This document shows, piece by piece, positions 57,570 to 64,000 of a stretch of 64,000 nucleotides of DNA. The notes below the pieces were generated by a model, which had not been told where the DNA came from, made no database searches, and saw only the letters and a list, made by a program, of their open reading frames with translations. Origin of the DNA: Linepithema humile (taxonomy: Eukaryota > Arthropoda > Insecta > Hymenoptera > Formicidae); contig NC_090133.1 of the NCBI RefSeq assembly GCF_040581485.1, positions 7,254,001 to 7,318,000 on the forward strand, written 5' to 3'. Numbering within the stretch: position 1 is the first letter of the stretch; each line of letters begins with the position of its first letter. A program made the translations under genes and the position numbers.

Positions 57570-57587
57570 AAAAAAAAAAAAAAAAAA
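57570..57587 (+). repeat. Genomic poly(A) run
   Basis: Eighteen consecutive A. Together with the preceding frame and AATAAA this fits the 3' end of an mRNA-derived insertion. No target-site duplication was identified by eye. Confidence 0.85.
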
Positions 57588-57977
57588 TATCTTTGCATTT
57601 ATTGTAACAATAATGATTTCGCTTATTTTTATTATTACTCGCGAATGCCAGATACTAGATGACTAGTTCGCTCAGACGTAAGACCGTCGCAAAGAAGAAA
57701 AAGTGCGCCCAGAGCAAACGAGGCTCGGGACAGATGTGAAAGGAGCGGCGGACGAGCAAAGGGAGAGCGGAGATGGGGGGAGTGGATGGTTTGAAATGAC
57801 CGCCGAAAGTCACAACTCGGAGTGTTCTCTCGCGGGGGTGCGTGGGCGGTGGGTGGCGGTGGTAGGTTGGTTCGCGGGGAACGTTCCGCACAGTCGCGAG
57901 CGGTGTGGGAAGGTAGAGGTGGACGAAAGCCCTCGCAGAGAAATTAATATCGCCCAACGGCGGCGCACACCTCTCCG

Positions 57978-58010
57978 CACACACACACATACACACACAC
58001 ACACACATAC
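57978..58010. repeat. (CA)n microsatellite
   Basis: Fifteen CA units with one T interruption. Confidence 0.95.
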
Positions 58011-58335
58011 ATATATGTAAGCGCGCAGCGCACGACGTGTACCGGTACATATACCGGGCGGTGCGCACATACGTACATAGCGACGACGATACATACAACG
58101 CTTCGCGGATACGTTCCTCTCTCGGCCGTGTCCTTCTACCTCCTCCGCACCGACATGCCCCCTCGCCGCTCCCTCGATTCAACCCCAAAGGACTCCCTTA
58201 CTCTCCGACATAGGGTATGGCGTAGCGGGGCGGGCGTGGAAGGGCACGGTACGGGCGAGCGGGGGAGGTTGAAGGGTGAGCGAGGAGTGTGAGAGTCGAG
58301 GTAGCAGAGAGAAGTTGGGTTTCATCTCGAGGGCT

Positions 58336-58373
58336 CGGGGGACGGACGGGGCAGGGGGAAGGGGGGGGGGGGG
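58336..58373 (+). other. G-quadruplex-capable tract with G13-class run
   Basis: G-runs of 4-5 followed by an uninterrupted run of about 13 G; C-runs follow within 120 bases. Confidence 0.7.
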
Positions 58374-59214
58374 AGGACGCGCGGCAGGATAGAGAGTGAG
58401 ACTCCGTAATATAGGATGGCTTGTGTGCGCTGGAACGAGTCTCACAGAGCTTCCCATCTCCCTCCGATTCTCCACTGTTGCCTCCTCCCCTCCCCTCCCC
58501 CGCCTTCCGTCCGCTTTCCTCACGCTCTCTCATCCCCCCGGGCTCCCTACGAGTCTCTCTTTCACTCCGGGTCCCCTACTCTCTTCTCTTCCATCTACGC
58601 GGGTTCCACCTTTCTCCTGCTTTCTCTCCTCTCACAACCCTCAGCCCTCTTTCTCTCGTTCCCTTTCCCGCCTCTTCCCTCCCGACACGTATACGTGGAG
58701 ACGGAAAGCCGTGGCGCGCTATACACACACGTGCTCACGTACATACGGCTCCCAAGGTTTTTGCTCGTGGCGGCCAATACTCTCCGACAACGAGGACGAC
58801 CCCTTCTCGTACAGGATAGAAACGGGGGCGAGCGCGGACGGGCGGAGGAGATACGATTTTACCCAGCTGCCGTGGCCGAGACATTTTTTCCCTATCTAGG
58901 GATAACCTCGAAACTGGAGTAGCCCTGGTCGTGAGAGCTCCGAAGGAGAGAGACTCGGGTCTCGGGTAGAACGAGTTTCCCGTCCGTCCCTCCCGCCCTG
59001 CCGCCCGTCCTCTACCCTTTTTTTGTTGGAAGTCGAAGGATCCTCCCGGCTCTTACGTGACTTTTCCCTGCGGAAAATAACGCGGTGCCGCGTTTTCTTT
59101 TCTCTCTCGTCGTTCTCCGCATCGGGGGATAAAATATAACCGGCTGGTGCAAAGATCCACTCGGACGTAACGAATCTGGAGAGAGATCGCGCGTGATAAA
59201 TAATTTCGATTTAC

Positions 59215-59262
59215 CTGTCCGCGACGTGTCAAGGTGATCGGGATCGCCGGACGAGAGATAGT
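59215..59262 (-). other. Candidate 48-nt microexon
   Basis: Minus-strand acceptor GTTTTCGTTACTTTCGACAG and donor GCGGACAG|GTAAATCG. One frame is open across it, YLSSGDPDHLDTSRT, acidic and serine-rich. A 48-nt length keeps frame, with both junctions in the same phase. It cannot be joined in frame to the candidate at 59936-59988, so they would belong to different transcripts or to noncoding RNA. Confidence 0.2.
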
Positions 59263-59935
59263 CTGTCGAAAGTAACGAAAACAATTCATCTTTTTACCGA
59301 ATCCGTTTTATTACGACTGTAAATCTTTTGAGGCAGAAGAGCCCCTCCTTCGAAATCATTCTACGGTGATACTTTATAGCATGATGGATTTTACCGATGC
59401 CTAGTCGGCGCGTGATAAAAAAAATACCCTGTGGCTCTGTGACTGGATTATCGTCCGGGCTAGGGTCGCTGGCGGCAATGAGATAGGGGGAGCGAAACGA
59501 GCGGAGACAAGTTTCGAGTTCGAATATCTACAAAGAAAATATATAAGGTTTATCGTTTATCGTTACAAATCGTTATCTCACCGTTCGACTTTTGAGAGAT
59601 TATTGTAGTTATTGTACTTATAGATATCATTTGTAATAAAGCGTTTTGAACATTTATTTAAATATTATTGTTTGAAGAGGCGAAGAAGAGATTCATGGCT
59701 CAAGAGTGTAAATAAGTTTTTACATTTTATTTTTCAAAGATTGTTTTTGAAATCAACATTAAATGTAACGTTACCTTCTAACGTTGTAACGCGATTAAGT
59801 AATTTGCGTAATAATTTTCCCAAAAAGGATTTATTTGTTTTATCTAATTAGCGCCTTCCTAAATTAACACATTCATTTATGGAAACACGCGCAACGACCG
59901 AAGCTTTTCACTACGAGCCGCGAGTATCGTCTTAC
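59263..59935. other. AT-rich spacer
   Basis: No gene; lies between two minus-strand exon-like segments and has intron-like base composition. Confidence 0.4.
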
Positions 59936-59988
59936 CTGCGCGAACGATAACTCCCTTTCGCTTCTACCTTACGCATTTTGCGTTTCAT
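59936..59988 (-). other. Candidate exon starting exactly at ATG
   Basis: Minus-strand acceptor CGCTTCTTCGTATGCAG and donor TTCGCGCAG|GTAAGACG. The first three bases after the AG are ATG and the frame stays open: MKRKMRKVEAKGSYRSR, leaving two bases for the next codon. The basic character could be a nuclear or N-terminal region. Continuation to the candidate exon at 52343-52394 keeps an open frame; to 59215-59262 it does not. No family recognised. Confidence 0.24.
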
Positions 59989-61690
59989 CTGCATACGAAG
60001 AAGCGATGCCGGGAGAGTGCGGAACGTTAGCGGACGCGGTAATGCATTATGCTACATTCGCGTAATAAGGTATGATAACGTAACTTACATTACCGGACGT
60101 CGCTCGCGCTAACGATAATTGAGGCGTCGAGAACGCGAGAGCGAGATTTTTCTCTTAGCCCGGCCTGTAACATACTAGCACGTATAAAATTAAATCTGAT
60201 AATGATGTACGTTGCGATATAATACGGTCTCTCTAAGAGAAATCCCGATTTAATTTCCATACTCGAGGAACTTATCCGTTTTTCGAGATACCTGCGGACG
60301 TGTGTAACAACGATCTATCAATTTTCAACATATTATATCATTTCTTCCACATTTAATATCGTCAGCCATATAACACCAAACACCTTGCGCCAAAGATATT
60401 AATCATTCTTACTTTGGATGTAAAATATTAGAAAAAACATATATTTACTTTTCAATTCATTTGTTTCTATAATATAATCTTATACAAATTTTCTTTTTGT
60501 TCTTTTTTACTCAAAAAAAAAAGGTAATAGAAAACAAAGTAAATATTTCTATTTCTTTTTTATTTTTGAAAAGATTACGTCTCTTTGGACAAGATGTGAG
60601 TGTCAAAGATACTGTCTTGCTATCTTAGCTCTTCTATATCAGCCGCGAGTAGCTTCTACATTTGTTGGCAAGACATCGAGTCAACTAGTGATAAGTATGC
60701 TTATCGGAAATACAACAGGAACTGCCTCAGACATTTTGGAAATATCATTATTTTCGGAAATGCATTATAGATTATACATATATTATAAGTGCAAAAGTCT
60801 ACGAAAAAACATATACAATAAATATATCGCATTTGAGAACAATATGTAATATCTTAGCAATGACGTGATTTATTCGAACAATGTCAATTCTTGAAAATTA
60901 AAAATTAAAAACTGTACAAAAATTGTAACACAACGAAAGGAAATGTATTTTGCGAGTATCTCTTAGCATCGGGAGTCCGAAAGCGCCGTCGGGTGAAGAT
61001 AATTAACAATTAGCGCAGCAGCGGAAATATCAGTGCCGCGAAAATTTCCGCGAGTCTCTATCGCGACGGTATTTTGCCGCGGCGAAACTTCCATCTCTCC
61101 ATTTTCGCCGCCGAACGCACAATTACGAGAACCGCGCGCGTTTGAGCAACATCGTAACTAGACCCGGCATAAATTCTACCGCACGGACGGGCGTTTTCGC
61201 GAAGTTGCGCCGCGACGCTCGCTGGCGCGGCGGTGGCGGTGGGTTTCCAGCGGAAACTTTTCGCCGCGGAAACGCGATGCATTATAAAACAGCACCGGCG
61301 AGAACCCTTTGCTTTCGCGGCGAGATCCCGCGGTAACTGGCGCTACTACCGTTCGCAACAAACGCGTGATAATCGTGCAAACGTTGAAATGTTTTCATGC
61401 AAATATCGCGGTTGTTTTAGTTTCGTGGAAGTACTCGCTGAACGCAAGTACAGGCCAATAGTCATATCGATAATTTTTCTACTAAACTATTCTGAATATA
61501 TCTCGTGATTACAAACCAAAATATTTTTATGGAAACCCTGTAAATAGAGAAGAAAATTTCTTCTCTAATTAAAATTACTTAGGGAAAAAATTTATATCTG
61601 CGTTTATTTCTGCTAAACTGAATAATGAATTTCTGAAATCAAGCATCAAACTTAAAATCGCGAGTTAATTACGAGTATTTCCTTAACCAG
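59989..61690. other. Mixed, AT-rich, then CpG-rich sequence
   Basis: CpG-containing to 60280, AT-rich to 60960, CpG-rich and repeat-free 60960-61460, then AT-rich. No gene recognised; overlapping frames at 61058-61361 on both strands are composition artefacts. Confidence 0.45.
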
Positions 61691-62690
61691 AGAGAAAGAT
61701 GAGGGAAGACGGTGGGTGAAGGAGCAACAGCGGCAGGACGCATAAATTGTTGTGACTATTTTAAGATTTCGGGGCGAGAGTTTATGCGGCAGTTAGAGGC
61801 GAGCGCCGCGAAACGCGTCCAACGGTCATCCCCTTTATTCTCGTTCGTCTCTCGTTTTTTCTTGTTCTCTCTTTTTATTTCACTCCGCTCACGCCGTCCT
61901 CCTCCGCGTGTGTATAAATTCTAGCGGGCGCATAAATTGCCGCCGTTACACGCGCGCTACGCTCTCTTAAACTCCGGTTTACCAACGGATGCATGGCAAA
62001 AATGTCGGTCAACGAGTCCAGTTGGCTGTTAGTCCTGCCTTTGACCAGACAAAAGATCCTGCATCGATCGCATTTTTAGAAAAAAAACGATTGCAAGCCA
62101 ATGGTTTAATAAAAGAATTTGTAAGGAGAATTCTATTACTATCACACGTATTAATTATTTCTAAGTACTAACGATACCTAATGATCCTATGCTATTTCTT
62201 TCTCCGGTAATAAAATATTAAAGGCTCGATGATTGGCTCTTGGAGGTAATATACTTTGTAATTCACGTATAAGTTGAAGTGAGCTGTTACCGTAACATTA
62301 TCACATCACATCCGACGGTATATCGTGGGATAACATTCGAATGCCGTGCAATAAATCGATAATCCCCAGAGTCGTTCAAGTCTTTTCTTGCACCTAAGTA
62401 TGAACGAGTCACGATTCTATGCGCGCGCGAAGAGCGCTTTTTCCGTGGTCGTCCTCGTGCCACGGATTTCACGCTAATAGTCACGTATCCGATTAACCGA
62501 TTCGCTAATTAAACCTTTAGCGGTACCGTCGGCCAGCCGCAGCGCTCGAAGGTACGCACGCCTCCAGCTCCCATATGTAGGTATATGTATACGCACGATA
62601 TGTACGGGGAGAGGAGGAAACGGAGGAGGATTAACGGACATCCAGGTTGAGGACGATGGAACTATGAAAGGATGACGAAGGGATGGAAAC
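61691..62690. other. Mixed sequence
   Basis: Two GCATAAATTG words (61740 and 61930) flank a CpG-rich frame; function unknown. No gene seen. Confidence 0.4.
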
Positions 62691-63090
62691 AAAATTCAGC
62701 AATAATTTTAAAAATTTAAACGAAATTCATGCTATTCATCTATTATGTCTATACTCTTTAATTATATAAATAAATATTGGAAAGATAGTATTTTCTCAAG
62801 TTTTACTTTCTATTTGGTGGTTCTGTTTATTTAAATATGTATACGCTCTAAAAACTAAATCTAAATATTGTAGAAATCTTTTATCTTTCCTGATAAAACA
62901 GCTGAATTTTTTTCACGTAAAATTTATCGCTATGCAAATTTATCGCTATGCAATTAAATAATTGAAATTTGATTTCTAAAATTCTTAATAAATTTAAAAG
63001 CATAATTTAATAATTTTATATTAAAATTATTTTTGGTTGTACTTTAGTTTAACTTTTCGGTGCACAAATATTCTCTATAGATCTGTAATC
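62691..63090. other. AT-rich spacer with POU-type motif duplication
   Basis: Contains a 16-bp tandem duplication described separately; otherwise empty. Confidence 0.45.
62921..62953. repeat. 16-bp tandem duplication carrying ATGCAAAT
   Basis: The unit ATTTATCGCTATGCAA is present twice, head to tail; the first copy carries the octamer ATGCAAAT recognised by POU-domain proteins, and ATTAAAT follows the second. Confidence 0.85.
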
Positions 63091-64000
63091 AATAACGGGG
63101 AGAGATGGAAATATAGAGAGAGAGACGATGACGTAACGAGAGGGGATCGAGATGGATACGAATATAGGTATCGAGTCCGTCTGTGGTCGTCGTATCGATA
63201 CGGATCGTCGCGTATGTATGTGTGTTCGCGAGGGCCACATGTCCGTGACGGGAAGCCGGCTGAGGTGGTCTGCGGTTATTTCGGTGATTGGTTTTATCGC
63301 GTTGGCAACAGTGCGCGAGTTGCTCCTGCACGCGCGATTCTCCTCCTTTCTCTCTCTTTCTCTTTGGCATCCGATTGTACGCGTGCGTGAACGTGCATAC
63401 GAATTTGCTAGATATTAGCCGACGGGCTGTGCTTCTCTGAAACAGAATTGGAACGTATTCATCCCTCCGCGAGATATCGATGACTTTCTCATGGCAAGTC
63501 ACATCGTGTGAATAAAGATTAAGGAGAAACTAAAAAGATGTAGTGTGACAGTGATCTAACCCATTTTTCTAACTCGAGGAAATTAATCTTTAAAAAGAGT
63601 TGACGAAATTTAGTTTTCTCAGCCTCAAGATTTATTTTTGAGAAATTCTCAAAAAGTGGGTTAGAGACTTTTGCTGGACCCTTCAATTGACGCAGCTCGA
63701 TTTAGAAAGTCGCGGCATATCTTACAGCTGTTATCCTAGATACATCCTTAGTTAAGGAGGACGCGTCATGTTGCGTGAGGCAAAGCATTTGCATCGCTAA
63801 GGAAACTCATGCTTCTCTGTTTGTACGATTGAGATTAATCTAATGAAAATGAAGAGAAAACGTCGATATGCTGTTTAACCTTCAATTTGTGACGTAGAAT
63901 ATTTGCTCATATTTTTCCCCACAATTCTAGTACTTAAAAATGATTTATCTAAAAATAAAATAAAATAAAATAAAATTAGCAATTTTTTTAGTTTAGAAAG
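63091..64000. other. CpG-containing patch then AT-rich end
   Basis: CpG-rich to 63480 with no repeat; AT-rich after. A TAAAA array lies at the end. No gene recognised. Confidence 0.45.
63951..63976. repeat. (TAAAA)n microsatellite
   Basis: Five pentanucleotide units. Confidence 0.93.

Larger units (their letters stand above)
57588..59214. other. GC-rich G-then-C couplet block
   Basis: AT-rich for 80 bases, then G-skewed (57720-57870, 58200-58380), then switching sharply to C/T-rich at 58440-58690. CA array at 57978. The extreme G-run at 58358 lies at the switch. All long frames are P/S/L or G/R/E artefacts. Confidence 0.6.

Overview
This window looks like noncoding genomic DNA from an animal, most probably an insect of the ant/bee type (Hymenoptera). 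That call is inference from texture. There is no operon-like packing and no long recognisable protein. CpG is plentiful rather than depleted. AT-rich stretches of 0.3-1.3 kb alternate with GC-rich, CpG-rich, purine- or pyrimidine-skewed stretches of similar size. Short tandem repeats are very dense: GA/CT, TA, CA, GGCA, CTG, GAC, GAG. No rRNA, tRNA, known microRNA, CRISPR array, prokaryotic gene or complete transposon was recognised by eye.

Layout. 1-8.3 kb: a possible small exon at 338-420, then alternating AT-rich and CT/GA-rich blocks, with unassigned open frames at 5.3-5.7 kb (+) and 7.0-7.5 kb (-). 8.3-21.7 kb: a run of strongly skewed GC-rich blocks (11.7-13.5, 15.5-17.4, 17.9-19.3, 20.2-21.7 kb) separated by AT-rich spacers. 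It includes a GGCA array, CTG and GAC/TCG triplet arrays, and a TATA/splice-donor neighbourhood at 20.4-21.5 kb. 21.7-31 kb: mainly AT-rich to mixed, with GC islands at 25.4, 27.8-28.9 and 29.3-29.9 kb and the longest AT-rich stretch at 29.9-30.96 kb. 31-46 kb: GC-rich islands with CT, GAGC, GGTC and a 175-bp GGCA array, a perfect 9-bp hairpin at 39.3 kb directly before overlapping open frames, and an exon-like segment at 44.95 kb. 46-56 kb: long CT/GA tracts, CA/CG and TA arrays, and an exon-like segment on the minus strand at 52.3 kb. 56-64 kb: a TATA-box candidate, a small intronless open frame followed by AATAAA and an 18-A run at 57.2-57.6 kb (a probable retrocopy), G-run/C-run couplets, and two exon-like segments on the minus strand at 59.2 and 59.9 kb.

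No gene can be assembled with confidence. The most reasonable reading is a long intergenic region or a giant intron. The short segments with good acceptor and donor sites on both strands may be 5' exons or noncoding-RNA exons, or chance matches; about that many chance matches are expected in 64 kb. The best-supported items are the retrocopy-like insert at 57.2-57.6 kb, the exon-like segments at 52343-52394 (-), 338-420 (+) and 44950-45020 (+), and the repeat and strand-skew architecture itself.
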